Counted from the first letter of the stretch, positions 17,283 through 26,162 are shown. The stretch: DNA of 32,545 nt from Halanaerobiaceae bacterium (GCA_007130465.1 SLSL01000085.1:1-32545); one strand, 5' to 3'. A program made the numbers and translations. The notes: generated from the letters alone by a model not told the origin.

Positions 17283-18146
17283 CTAAAACTCTAGTCCACT
17301 TAAATAATTTCTAAATTCTTTACCTATATCTTCTCTTCTTAAGGCAAATTCCACTGAAGCCTTCAAAAAGCCTAATTTATTCCCAACATCATAGCGTTCA
17401 CCTTCAAAGTCATAAGCCTCCAGCCTTCTTTTCTCAGCAAGAGTTTTTAATGCATCTGTCAACTGAATTTCTCCACCCTTGCCTGGCTCTGTTTCAGCTA
17501 AAATAGGAAATATATCAGGTGTTAAAACATACCTTCCTAAAACAGCTAAATTTGAAGGTGCTTCTTCAGGCTCAGGCTTCTCAACCATATTACTCACTCT
17601 TGCTCTTCTTCCTGAACGTTCACTACATTCTACTGATCCATAAAGACAGATATCTTTCTTTGGAACTTCCTGACAGCCAATAACTGGTGATTCCGTCTCT
17701 TCAGCATGTTCAATTAACTGTCTGGTTACAGGCTTATCATTAACAATAATATCATCTCCAAGAAGAACTGCAAAAGGTTCATCTCCTACAAAGGCTTCAG
17801 CACAGGCGACAGCATGGCCAAGCCCTAACTGCTCCTTCTGCCTGACTGTATGTATTGTGATTAAATCAGATATTTTTTCAATCCTTTCAAGCAAGTCATA
17901 CTTCTCTTTTTCTTCAAGGACTAATTCAAGTTCAAGGTCATGATCGAAATGATTCTCAATACTTTCTTTACCTTTACTTGTAATTAATAGTATCTCTTCG
18001 ATGCCTGATTCTACAGCCTCTTCAACAACATACTGAATTGTTGGTTTATCAACAATTGGCAGCATCTCTTTGGGAATAGCTTTAGAAGCTGGCAATAACC
18101 TGGTCCCATAACCTGCTGCCGGGATCACCGCTTTTTTAACTCTCAT
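17283..18146 (-). CDS. galU: UTP-glucose-1-phosphate uridylyltransferase
   Basis: This 287-residue cytosolic enzyme makes UDP-glucose from UTP and glucose-1-phosphate. The nucleotidyl-transferase motif AAGYGTRLLPASKAIPKEML is near the N-terminus. Also typical of GalU are the stretches GLGHAVACAEAFVGDEPFAVLLGDD (given here only as landmarks GLGHAV and LLGDD), VEKPEPEEAPSNLAVLGRY, and KGGEIQLTDAL-like GKGGEIQLTDAL. The frame runs open to 18218, but ATG 18146 opens the conserved MRVKKAVIPAAG and has AAGGGGG 10 bases ahead. It lies downstream of phosphoglucomutase, which would supply its substrate, with a terminator-like hairpin between. UDP-glucose here probably feeds surface polysaccharide. Confidence 0.95.
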   Translation of the reverse strand: MRVKKAVIPAAGYGTRLLPASKAIPKEMLPIVDKPTIQYVVEEAVESGIEEILLITSKGKESIENHFDHDLELELVLEEKEKYDLLERIEKISDLITIHTVRQKEQLGLGHAVACAEAFVGDEPFAVLLGDDIIVNDKPVTRQLIEHAEETESPVIGCQEVPKKDICLYGSVECSERSGRRARVSNMVEKPEPEEAPSNLAVLGRYVLTPDIFPILAETEPGKGGEIQLTDALKTLAEKRRLEAYDFEGERYDVGNKLGFLKASVEFALRREDIGKEFRNYLSGLEF

Positions 18147-18175
18147 AAATATCTGCCCCCTTAATTTTTTAAAGT

Positions 18176-18206
18176 AAAAACCGACCGGCAACTTTCTACC
18201 GGCCGG
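18176..18206 (-). terminator. terminator or attenuator between phosphoglucomutase and galU
   Basis: On the minus strand CCGGCCGGTA-GAAAGT-TGCCGGTCGG pairs over 10 positions including two G-U, and is followed by TTTTTA. It begins 25 bases after the phosphoglucomutase stop, and its U-tract ends only about 30 bases before the galU ATG. There is no room for a normal promoter between them, so galU probably depends on read-through. Confidence 0.8.
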
Positions 18207-18230
18207 AATTATCTCCAACTAAAACTACTT

Positions 18231-19961
18231 TTATGTTTTGTCAATCATCTCCAGGAACTCTTCTTTTAAAATTCCCAAACTGGAAGCTGCCTTTTCTTCT
18301 GAATTAGATCTAACTGCAAAATAAAACTTCAACTTAGGCTCTGTTCCAGAAGGACGAATTGTGATTTTACTTTCGTCAGCCAGAATAAACTGAAGAACAT
18401 TAGACTCTGGGAGATTAATCTCTTTTTCTTCTCCAGTACTAAAATCCTTTGCAACTTTATTTAAATAATCTTTAAAGACAACTACTTTTTCTCCTGCAAT
18501 TTCAGCAGGGCAGTCCTCTCTTAATGAAGCAATTATTCTCTCAATCTCTTCCTGGCCTTCTTTGCCTTCTAAACGCATTGATTCAAGATCTTCTAGGAAA
18601 AAACCATGTTCTTCTCTAAGTTCAGAAAGCCTTTGAAGTAAATTAATTTCTCTTTCTTCTTTATAATAAAGAACCATCATCGCAAGCAATGCAGCAGCAT
18701 TAACAGCATCTTTATCTCTAACATAAGTTCCAGTCAAAAAACCAAAGCTCTCTTCAAAGCCCAGGATGAACTCTTCATCAGTTGCCTCCATCTTATTAAT
18801 TTCATCACCGATATATTTAAAACCAGTTAAGACATCTTTAACTTTAGCTCCATATTTATCAGCTATAGGCTTAATCATCTCTGTAGAAACGATCGTTTTA
18901 ATTATTACAGGAAATTCAGGCAATAAATTCTCTTCTTGCTTCCTGCCTAAAAGATAATCTGCCATCAAAACTCCAATCTCATTGCCATTAAGAGAAGTAT
19001 AACTATCTCCATCTTTTATTAAAGCTCCGAGCCTATCTGCATCAGGATCTGTAGCCATAATTAAATCTGGATTATAACTTTCAGCCAATTCTAAAGCTAA
19101 TGTATATGCTTCCCTCTCTTCTGGATTAGGACTTGAAACAGTGGAAAATTCTGGATCTGGCTCAGCCTGCCTCTGTACAACCATCATCTCTTTAAAACCA
19201 AGATCACTTAAAATATTCCGTACCGGTTTATTGCCAGTACCATGAAGTGGAGAATAAATAATCTTTATATTATTACCTGCTTTATTTGCAAGCTCAACAT
19301 CTGGTAAGACCTCAATTATTGCCTCTTTATATTTTTCATCCATATCTGAACCTAATAATTCAAAGAGACCTTCCTCTTCAGCTTCTGATTTTTCTATCCT
19401 TTTAATTAAAGAAAAATCATCAAGTTCATTTATTTCGGCAATAACCTTCCTGGCTTTATCAGGAACTAACTGGCAGCCATCGCTCCCATAAACTTTATAA
19501 CCATTATACTCAGGTGGATTATGGCTTGCCGTTATAACTACACCTGCTTCTGCATCTAATTCCCTAACAGCAAAGGATAATTCTGGGGTAGGTCTTAATT
19601 CATTAAAAAGATAAGCTTTAATTCCATTACCGGCAAGCACAAGAGCAGCTTCTTCTGCAAATTCTCGAGATTTATGTCTGGAATCATAGGCAATTACGAC
19701 ACCACTATCTTTTCCTTTTTCACTATAATTAATAACATAATTAGCAAGCCCCTGGGTAGCTTTTCTTACTATATATTTATTCATCCTATTTGTTCCAGCA
19801 CCCATCTTGCCTCGCATGCCCCCGGTTCCAAATTCTAAATTCTTATAAAATCTATCTTCTATCTCCTGCTCATTATCTTTAATTGATTCTAATTCTTCTT
19901 TTATCTCTTCATCAAAATAATCATTTAATAACCAATCACGGTATTTCGACTTATAACTCAA
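18231..19961 (-). CDS. pgcA: phosphoglucomutase / phosphomannomutase
   Basis: This 576-residue enzyme of the alpha-D-phosphohexomutase family interconverts glucose-6-phosphate and glucose-1-phosphate. Visible landmarks in order: GTGGMRGKMGAG near residue 46, the phosphoserine loop TASHNPPEYNGYKVYG with Ser146, the metal loop DPDADRLG with Asp305, Asp307 and Asp309, the sugar-specificity loop GFEESFGF, and the phosphate-binding RPSGTEPK near the C-terminus. Length fits the PgcA group of Firmicutes (about 575-580). It starts with TTG behind AAAGGGGG. A promoter lies just upstream. Its product feeds GalU in the next gene. Confidence 0.93.
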   Translation of the reverse strand: MSYKSKYRDWLLNDYFDEEIKEELESIKDNEQEIEDRFYKNLEFGTGGMRGKMGAGTNRMNKYIVRKATQGLANYVINYSEKGKDSGVVIAYDSRHKSREFAEEAALVLAGNGIKAYLFNELRPTPELSFAVRELDAEAGVVITASHNPPEYNGYKVYGSDGCQLVPDKARKVIAEINELDDFSLIKRIEKSEAEEEGLFELLGSDMDEKYKEAIIEVLPDVELANKAGNNIKIIYSPLHGTGNKPVRNILSDLGFKEMMVVQRQAEPDPEFSTVSSPNPEEREAYTLALELAESYNPDLIMATDPDADRLGALIKDGDSYTSLNGNEIGVLMADYLLGRKQEENLLPEFPVIIKTIVSTEMIKPIADKYGAKVKDVLTGFKYIGDEINKMEATDEEFILGFEESFGFLTGTYVRDKDAVNAAALLAMMVLYYKEEREINLLQRLSELREEHGFFLEDLESMRLEGKEGQEEIERIIASLREDCPAEIAGEKVVVFKDYLNKVAKDFSTGEEKEINLPESNVLQFILADESKITIRPSGTEPKLKFYFAVRSNSEEKAASSLGILKEEFLEMIDKT

Positions 19962-20023
19962 GGTTAATCCCCCTTTATCAAACTTATCGAGCTATCTCAA
20001 TAAATAAAACATATCTATCCTTA

Positions 20024-20052
20024 ATTATAAAATAGTATATCACAATTTACAA
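20024..20052 (-). promoter_or_regulatory. promoter of the phosphoglucomutase-galU unit
   Basis: On the minus strand TTGTAA (20047-20052), a 17-base spacer and a perfect TATAAT (20024-20029) lie about 60 bases before the TTG start at 19961, right after the aminotransferase stop. Confidence 0.65.
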
Positions 20053-20058
20053 TTAATT

Positions 20059-21159
20059 TCACTTTACAGGTTTAAATGAACGAATAACTTTTATAATCTC
20101 ATTAATGTTCTCATCACTTAGTGCAGGATGAACCGGTATAGAAATAACCTGCTTGGATGCTTTTTCAGCTTCAGGACAATTAAAACTCCCATACCCCATT
20201 TTTTTATAAATTGGTTGCTGATAGGCAAGTCTAGGATAATGAATTCCATAACCAATTCCATTTTCTTTAAGATGCTCAGCCAGAGCATCTCTATGCCCAT
20301 TAATTACCCTAATAGTATACTGATGGAAGACATGTGACCGCTTTTCAGCTACTTTTGGAGTAACTAGCCAATTTAAATCAGATATTCCTTCAGTTAATTT
20401 CATAGCATTTTCTCTCCGGGATTTATTAAAATCATTTAATTTTTTCAGCTGTTCAAGACCAATAGCAGCGGCAATATCTGTCATCCTATAGTTATAACCT
20501 AATTTTTCATGATAATAACGATCAGTCAAACCATGATTTATTAATAATTTAGCATTATCGGCAACCTCTTTATTCGAGGTGACAACAATCCCACCTTCAC
20601 CAGTCGTCATATTTTTAGTAGGATAAAAGCTAAAAACACCTGCAGTCCCTATTCCGCCAACTGGTTCACCTGCAAATTCAGCTCCATGAGCCTGGGCAGC
20701 ATCTTCTATAACAATTAGATCATATTTTTTTGCAAGCCTCATAATAGTATCCATATCTGCAGGTTGACCAAATAAATGAACTGGCATAATGCCTTTGATA
20801 TCAGGATCTTCCTCCAATTTTTTTAATACTTTATAAGAATCAATATTATATGTTATAGGATCAATATCAACAAATACTGGCTCAATCCCACTATAGAGCA
20901 ATGAATTGCAACTTGCAATAAATGTAAAGGGAGTCGTTATAACCTTATCTCCCTCCTTTAGGCCAGTTGCTTTAACAGCAACATCTAATGCAGTGGTGCC
21001 ACTGGTAGTAGCAATGCCATAATCTGCGCCGACATATTCAGCAAATTCATTATTAAATTTTTCCACCTTTGGTCCAGAAGCAAGCATTCCGCTATCAAGG
21101 ACCTGCATAACATTATTTTTTTCTAAATCTGTAATTTCTGGATTTGCAATTGGAATCAT
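20059..21159 (-). CDS. DegT/DnrJ/EryC1-type sugar aminotransferase, GnnB candidate
   Basis: This 366-residue PLP enzyme has the fold-type I signature of sugar-nucleotide aminotransferases: TTSGTTALDVAV near residue 51, EDAAQAHGA with Asp153 contacting the PLP ring nitrogen, and SFYPTKNMTTGEGG with Lys182 as the PLP lysine. The start at ATG 21159 gives the conserved opening MIPIANPEIT; the frame opens earlier, at 21192, but without a ribosome site. It lies 16 bases after a Gfo/Idh/MocA dehydrogenase and close to lpxA. That trio matches the GnnA-GnnB pair, which oxidises and then transaminates the 3-position of UDP-GlcNAc in lipid A synthesis of Acidithiobacillus. The family assignment is firm; GnnB identity is inferred from context. 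A role in an O-antigen amino sugar is the alternative. Confidence 0.9.
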   Translation of the reverse strand: MIPIANPEITDLEKNNVMQVLDSGMLASGPKVEKFNNEFAEYVGADYGIATTSGTTALDVAVKATGLKEGDKVITTPFTFIASCNSLLYSGIEPVFVDIDPITYNIDSYKVLKKLEEDPDIKGIMPVHLFGQPADMDTIMRLAKKYDLIVIEDAAQAHGAEFAGEPVGGIGTAGVFSFYPTKNMTTGEGGIVVTSNKEVADNAKLLINHGLTDRYYHEKLGYNYRMTDIAAAIGLEQLKKLNDFNKSRRENAMKLTEGISDLNWLVTPKVAEKRSHVFHQYTIRVINGHRDALAEHLKENGIGYGIHYPRLAYQQPIYKKMGYGSFNCPEAEKASKQVISIPVHPALSDENINEIIKVIRSFKPVK

Positions 21160-21175
21160 TATATTAAAACCCTTT

Positions 21176-22162
21176 CTACTGTGTTCTTGCAATATCTATT
21201 TGTTTAGCCTGATTATAAACTTGATGTTGAATTACCTTGGTAAGTTTCAGTGCTTCTAAACCATCTGAACCGTTAATTAAAGGCCTTGTTCCATTATTTA
21301 TGCAATTAATAAAATGTGCTAGCTGTGATTTTAAAGGCTCTTCATCATTGCTATAAGTCTCTTCATGTTCATTTGTTCTCTTATATTCAGAGCTATCAGC
21401 CATCATCTTTTTACGCCCAGTTATAACTATTTTGCGATGTAAATAATCAAGTTCAATATAAGAATTAGTTGTGGTTATTGATAAAGCCCTAACTTTTTTC
21501 CTGGTCACTCTACTGGCTGTTAGCGTTGCGATAGCTCCATTGGCAAGTTGAAAGTTAGCAACAGCATAATCCATATGCTTTTCTGATTCAACCCTTCTTG
21601 CAGTAGCAGATACATTTGTTATATCTCCTGAAACCAGAGAACTAACTACATCTATATCATGGATCATTAAATCTTGAATCACATCAGTATCATCAATTCT
21701 AGGATCATAAGGACCCATCCTCTCAACATGTAAAGCAACTATCTCTTCATCTTTTAAAATCTCTGGTAATGCTTGAATTGCTGGATTAAATCTTTCTATA
21801 TGTCCAACCTGTACAATGAGATCCTTCTTTTTGGCAGCATTCAAAATAGCCTGGGCTTCCTCGACTGAATTTGTAATAGGTTTCTCAATTAAAATATGTA
21901 ATCCCTTATCAATAGCTTTCATTGCAAGTTCAAAATGAGTGGTTGTAGGTGTAGCAATATTTACTGCATCAACTTCTTCCATTAAATCTTCGGCTGAATT
22001 ATATGCTTTAACACCATAACTTTCAGCAATCTCAATATTTCTTTCTCTATCAAGGTCAAATACACCTTTTAAATCACAAAGATGTTTTAAAGCTGCATAT
22101 GACCTAACATGATTTCTTCCCATACTCCCAACACCGATTACACCAATCTTAACTTTACTCAT
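21176..22162 (-). CDS. Gfo/Idh/MocA-family sugar dehydrogenase, GnnA candidate
   Basis: This 328-residue NAD(P)-dependent oxidoreductase has a Rossmann start IGVIGVGSMGRNH (dinucleotide loop at residues 10-15), the catalytic-lysine motif EKP at 93-95, the stretch GHIERFNPA at 120-128, and DLMIHDID at 164-171, where His168 is the likely catalytic base region. These fit the UDP-GlcNAc 3-dehydrogenase branch of the family as I recall it. The ATG has AGGAGG 13 bases upstream, a long spacing. It sits between lpxA and the aminotransferase gene, the order seen for gnnA and gnnB in lipid A clusters. Family assignment is firm; the substrate is inferred from context. Confidence 0.9.
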   Translation of the reverse strand: MSKVKIGVIGVGSMGRNHVRSYAALKHLCDLKGVFDLDRERNIEIAESYGVKAYNSAEDLMEEVDAVNIATPTTTHFELAMKAIDKGLHILIEKPITNSVEEAQAILNAAKKKDLIVQVGHIERFNPAIQALPEILKDEEIVALHVERMGPYDPRIDDTDVIQDLMIHDIDVVSSLVSGDITNVSATARRVESEKHMDYAVANFQLANGAIATLTASRVTRKKVRALSITTTNSYIELDYLHRKIVITGRKKMMADSSEYKRTNEHEETYSNDEEPLKSQLAHFINCINNGTRPLINGSDGLEALKLTKVIQHQVYNQAKQIDIARTQ

Positions 22163-22185
22163 AATTTATTCATTTCCTCCTAATT

Positions 22186-22959
22186 TTAGCGACAGATTCC
22201 CCGTGAACTACTCTCAATAAATGCAGTTAACTCAGTAATCTCCACTGCCTCAAACTCATTTTTAATTTTCTCAACAGACTGACTAATATTTAAACCTGAA
22301 TAACAGATATACTCATAAGCTTTTGCCATAATTAATTTGAGCTCTTCTCTTGGACATTTTCCCAATCCTGACAATTTAGCCGGATGTCCTTCCGCCTTAA
22401 AAAATGGAGGTAAATCTTTAATAACCTTTGAAGAACTACTTAAAATAGAAGCTCTGCCTATTCTAACAAATTGATGAATCCCTACCTGATTGCCAATTTC
22501 AGCTTCTGAGCCTATCTCAACATGGCCTGCAACCTGTGTATTATTACCAATACTTATCCCATCACCTAATTGACAGTCATGGGCAACATGTACAAATGCA
22601 GATAAATAATTACCTGAGCCAATTCTTGTCTCCCCAGTATCTTTAGTCCCTCTATGAACTGTCACCCCTGGGCCAAAATAATTATCTCGTCCAATTACCA
22701 ACTGAGTTGATTCATTCTGATATCCAGTATGTTGAGGAGGGTAACCAAGCAAAACTCCACGACCAATATGATTCCTATCGCCAATAAAGGTCTTACCTAT
22801 AATTTCTACATCTGCCTCTATTACAGTATTTTCACCAATAACTACATTTGGCCCAATCATTACACGAGGACCTATCTTTATACCAGAACCTAAACTTGCC
22901 TCAGAAGATATTCTGGCAGATTCAGCTACATCTAAATCTAACTCCTGCTTGCCTGTCAT
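22186..22959 (-). CDS. lpxA: acyl-ACP-UDP-sugar O/N-acyltransferase LpxA
   Basis: This protein of about 257 residues is a left-handed beta-helix enzyme that starts lipid A synthesis by acylating the 3-position of UDP-GlcNAc or its 3-amino analogue. Hexapeptide repeats (IGPRVMIGPNVVIG and others) fill the first 180 residues. VHRGT lies near residue 101, and HVAHDC holds the catalytic His at residue 127 in this numbering, close to E. coli His125. The C-terminal helical part contains LSGLGKCPREEL and YICYSGLNISQSV. Three starts are possible: GTG 22977, ATG 22971 and ATG 22959. The last has GGAG 12 bases upstream and best matches family numbering. It is followed after 23 bases by the Gfo/Idh/MocA gene. 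Confidence 0.88.
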   Translation of the reverse strand: MTGKQELDLDVAESARISSEASLGSGIKIGPRVMIGPNVVIGENTVIEADVEIIGKTFIGDRNHIGRGVLLGYPPQHTGYQNESTQLVIGRDNYFGPGVTVHRGTKDTGETRIGSGNYLSAFVHVAHDCQLGDGISIGNNTQVAGHVEIGSEAEIGNQVGIHQFVRIGRASILSSSSKVIKDLPPFFKAEGHPAKLSGLGKCPREELKLIMAKAYEYICYSGLNISQSVEKIKNEFEAVEITELTAFIESSSRGICR

Positions 22960-23054
22960 AATTAATTTCATCTCCACAATATAAATATTAATTATCTGTC
23001 ATGTTAACGAACGATTATTCTAGCTTTAAATATACGAGATAATTATATCATAAT

Positions 23055-24920
23055 TTAAAGGTCAAGGTCAAAACTAAAGGAAATCGCTGGTCTATCATTA
23101 GATAGTTCAGCTTCTATTCCATAGCTGTAGCAATCCAATCTTCTTGTTAAACCTATATTAATTCTATCCCATTCAGACTTGTCTCGCTCATATTTACCAG
23201 AAAACTCAATGCTAACACTGGATTTAGGAGACTCTGTAGGTATCCTAAAATTGATTTCTGGCCAGTATGACTCCTTTTCAGCCTTATCATCTCGTTCAAG
23301 ATATGGATCACCACTGGCCCAGACCCGTTCCTGGCGCAAACCTCCAGAAACTGAATAACCAGATTCTGTCTCCTGCTCAAATCTTAGACCAATTCCTGTA
23401 ATCATATTTGCATAGGAGCGTTGTTCAGGCCTATTTAAATAATAATACCAGTTATAATCACCTCTAGCTTCTACAGTCCAGCCATCAGTTATTTCCACAG
23501 AACCAGCCCAGCCAGGTTTAATCTCTATATGGCCTGTCTCCCTGCCTTTTTCATTTAATCTCCCCATACCTGCAGCCAGATTAAACCCATGGGGAAGAGA
23601 TTTTGATATATCCAGATAGGGTAAATATTCCAGACTATAGCCTGAGCGATATCTCATTCTCCAATCTAAATAATTACTTCCAGCAAGTTGATAACTCTGT
23701 CTATCCAATTCACCATTTCTATAATCCTGATAAAAACTAATATCAATTCCATCAAGCCTATTCCTTAATAAATATTGCTGGCGATATTCATCAGACATAA
23801 AATCAAAGGTATAATCATATTTAAACCTGAATGGTGAAGGATTATAATCAAAAGTTAATTCTAAAGGTTTTGCTATACCTGCCTCATCCCTTCCATCTTT
23901 TATATACTCAAGTTCTCTGCTCTGTTTACCACTAATAATAAAATCCTCTGTCAACTGATGATTCCAGCCTGCAAAATAACGTTCAGAAATTTCTTCTTCC
24001 TCATTATGATATAAAAAGCCTGTTTTAATCTCAAAATAATCAACAGGTTTATAGGTTAATATCGACTCAAAAATCTCTTCATACTCCAACTCGTTATTAT
24101 CAGGCTCATCAATCTCTTCCCTGGAATAACTTGTGTTAAGCTCTAAATTTTCTGCTAGACTAAAGTAATTAGTAGTACTGAAAAGCTGCCGACCTCTCTG
24201 AGTATTAGTGAAATAAAAGCCACCTGAAGTTCTATCGAATAACTCATAATTGTATTCCAATTCAAGATATAACCCCTCAACAGTATCATATCCTATTTGA
24301 TATGTCGGAACCGGTCTGGATAATCTCTCCTCGCCAGTCTCTTCATCTTTTTCATAATGTAATACATAACTGCCTAGAGTAAATATCCTGTTATTCCCCC
24401 AGTAAAAAGAAACATCTTCAGCTACAGCTCTATCTCCTGGGTATATTTTAATTGTGTCTGCCTCTAATCTATAATGAGGATCAGGCTGAATACATGGTGT
24501 TAGAACAGCTTCCTCAACTTCAATGGCGTGATCCATTTCACTAACAATAGCTATCCTGCCCCCAGTAAAATTAAGACTATCAATCTCACTTTCTGCTGCT
24601 AGAATCTGGCCTTCGCCGATATTATAATTAAAAAATAATTCTTCACCTTTAATACTCTCTTCTTCAGTCCTCAGTTTAACATCCCCGGTAGCCCTGATTT
24701 CATTGTTAACTATATAAACAATAATATCATCAGCTTCAACCTCTAAACCAGAAATCCGAAAAAAGACATTTCCACTGGCTGTTAACTCCTGCAGATCATA
24801 ATCATATGTAATAGTATCTGCATCAATAATATATGGTTGATCTTCAGCGACCACTATAGGTGAAAACAAAATCACAAACAAAAAGAGCATTAATACAGAT
24901 CTACTCAGCCTACTCATCAT
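23055..24920 (-). CDS. lptD: LptD/OstA-like LPS-assembly outer-membrane protein
   Basis: This 621-residue protein has a signal peptide (about residues 8-25, VVA cut site). An OstA/LptA-type periplasmic domain covers about residues 25-190, with TITYDYDLQELTASGNVFF, VEADDIIVY and IRATGDVKL showing the family's repeated strand pattern. Then comes PCIQPDPHYRLEADTIKIYP, typical of the LptD junction region, and a long beta-strand-rich barrel ending in SFSFDLDL. It is shorter than E. coli LptD (784). Only two cysteines are evident (in the PCIQ motif and in LDCYSY), fewer than the four used by E. coli LptD. The start is ATG 24920 or 24917 behind AAAGGTGG. Neighbouring lpxA supports a lipid A transport role. 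Confidence 0.85.
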   Translation of the reverse strand: MMSRLSRSVLMLFLFVILFSPIVVAEDQPYIIDADTITYDYDLQELTASGNVFFRISGLEVEADDIIVYIVNNEIRATGDVKLRTEEESIKGEELFFNYNIGEGQILAAESEIDSLNFTGGRIAIVSEMDHAIEVEEAVLTPCIQPDPHYRLEADTIKIYPGDRAVAEDVSFYWGNNRIFTLGSYVLHYEKDEETGEERLSRPVPTYQIGYDTVEGLYLELEYNYELFDRTSGGFYFTNTQRGRQLFSTTNYFSLAENLELNTSYSREEIDEPDNNELEYEEIFESILTYKPVDYFEIKTGFLYHNEEEEISERYFAGWNHQLTEDFIISGKQSRELEYIKDGRDEAGIAKPLELTFDYNPSPFRFKYDYTFDFMSDEYRQQYLLRNRLDGIDISFYQDYRNGELDRQSYQLAGSNYLDWRMRYRSGYSLEYLPYLDISKSLPHGFNLAAGMGRLNEKGRETGHIEIKPGWAGSVEITDGWTVEARGDYNWYYYLNRPEQRSYANMITGIGLRFEQETESGYSVSGGLRQERVWASGDPYLERDDKAEKESYWPEINFRIPTESPKSSVSIEFSGKYERDKSEWDRINIGLTRRLDCYSYGIEAELSNDRPAISFSFDLDL

Positions 24921-24944
24921 TATACCACCTTTCAAACAACTTTC

Positions 24945-24982
24945 AAAAAAAAGACCGGACGGGTTATCGTTACCGACCGGTC
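24945..24982 (-). terminator. terminator or attenuator between the barrel protein gene and lptD
   Basis: On the minus strand GACCGGTCGG pairs with CCGTCCGGTC around the loop TAACGATAAC, with 9 pairs and one U-U mismatch, and is followed by eight T. It begins 34 bases after the stop at 25017. Its U-tract ends 24 bases before the lptD start, leaving no room for a separate promoter. It shares the 9-mer CCGGTCGGT with the hairpin ahead of galU. Confidence 0.8.
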
Positions 24983-25016
24983 AAAAATTTTATATAGCTA
25001 AAATATATCAAAATTG

Positions 25017-26162
25017 TTAAAAACGAATTTCAAAACTTGCCTGAACATTAGATTCAACCTGATCAAAATCTGGTATTTCTCCTGCTGTATTTAAACTATC
25101 TAACATCTGATAACCAAAAGATAATCTACTGCTATCAGTAACATTTAAATCCAATCCAATATCAAGTTCCCAGCCACCCTGGCTCTCTAATGTGTCCTGA
25201 AGGCTATTAATATCAAACAATTTATAAGACGTACTTAAAGTGGCTAAATCAAGTAGATCAAGTTCTAGACCTGTGATTGTCTGCCGCATTTCTTCATAAT
25301 TATCTATCTGGTAACTGGCCCTGATATTACCTAAATTATCCTGATATTCAAGGCCGAAAACAGTAGAACTTCCTCCAGACGGATTAAATATATTGTCTGA
25401 TATATAGTCAGCAGAAACAAAAACATTACTTACAGGCTGATAGGATATACCAAGTTGAGCCATTTCACTTAACTGTTCTACAAATTGTGTCTGGATTTCC
25501 TCTGCTGCTCTAGCCGCCTCAACATCAGTCTCCTGATTTTGCCTGTCATTAAAATTATCAAGATTTGCTGCTGAAACAGTATTTGAATCTTCATTAATAT
25601 CATCTATCAAGTCATCTTCATCAATTTCAAGATTATTATCATTTTCTTCCCAGGAAGAACTTGACCTCTGACCGATTCCAGCTCTAATTGTCATACTAGG
25701 ATTCATATCATATGAAAGATTAAAACTTGTTAAACTCTCCTGACCTCTTTCAGTTTCCCCTGATCTCTGATCAGCTGAAATATAAGCCTCCCTGCCAAAA
25801 GGAAGATCGAGCCTGTTGTCATTAGAACTATTTAATTGGAGTACCTCTCGCAAATCTCTAATCCCCTCGGATTCTTGAACCATTGAGAATAATTCATCTT
25901 CTTCATATTGTTCCTCGCCAAACTGAGAAGCTAATTTAAATAATTTTTCCTGACCCTCATCAGAAAACTGCCTGAATTCATCATCAGGAAGTTCAAGACC
26001 TGTACTGTCAAGAGCAAAGACCTGCCTGACATCATTACCGTTAAAACTCTGCAACCAGGTATCTGAATTGCTCAAGTTATCTGCCTCTACTACTCCAGGC
26101 ATAAATATATTTATTATTATAAATGCGAATATTATAGCTAAAATCAACCTGGTTTGACGCAT
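25017..26162 (-). CDS. hypothetical outer-membrane beta-barrel protein
   Basis: This 381-residue protein is unrecognised by name. It has a signal peptide (hydrophobic run about residues 8-25, cut near VEA). A polar N-terminal region of about 100 residues follows. The C-terminal half alternates strands such as LTSFNLSYDMNP, TIRAGIGQRSS, NVFVSADYISDN, TVFGLEYQDN and SRLSFGYQM, and the protein ends in VQASFEIRF with a terminal Phe, the usual barrel-assembly signal. A strongly acidic, Asn-rich linker at about residues 175-215 separates the first two strands from the rest. ATG 26162 is preferred, with GGGGGTGGAG ahead; an in-frame GTG at 26171 lies inside that site. It precedes lptD, and its own promoter is visible upstream. 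Confidence 0.7.
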   Translation of the reverse strand: MRQTRLILAIIFAFIIINIFMPGVVEADNLSNSDTWLQSFNGNDVRQVFALDSTGLELPDDEFRQFSDEGQEKLFKLASQFGEEQYEEDELFSMVQESEGIRDLREVLQLNSSNDNRLDLPFGREAYISADQRSGETERGQESLTSFNLSYDMNPSMTIRAGIGQRSSSSWEENDNNLEIDEDDLIDDINEDSNTVSAANLDNFNDRQNQETDVEAARAAEEIQTQFVEQLSEMAQLGISYQPVSNVFVSADYISDNIFNPSGGSSTVFGLEYQDNLGNIRASYQIDNYEEMRQTITGLELDLLDLATLSTSYKLFDINSLQDTLESQGGWELDIGLDLNVTDSSRLSFGYQMLDSLNTAGEIPDFDQVESNVQASFEIRF

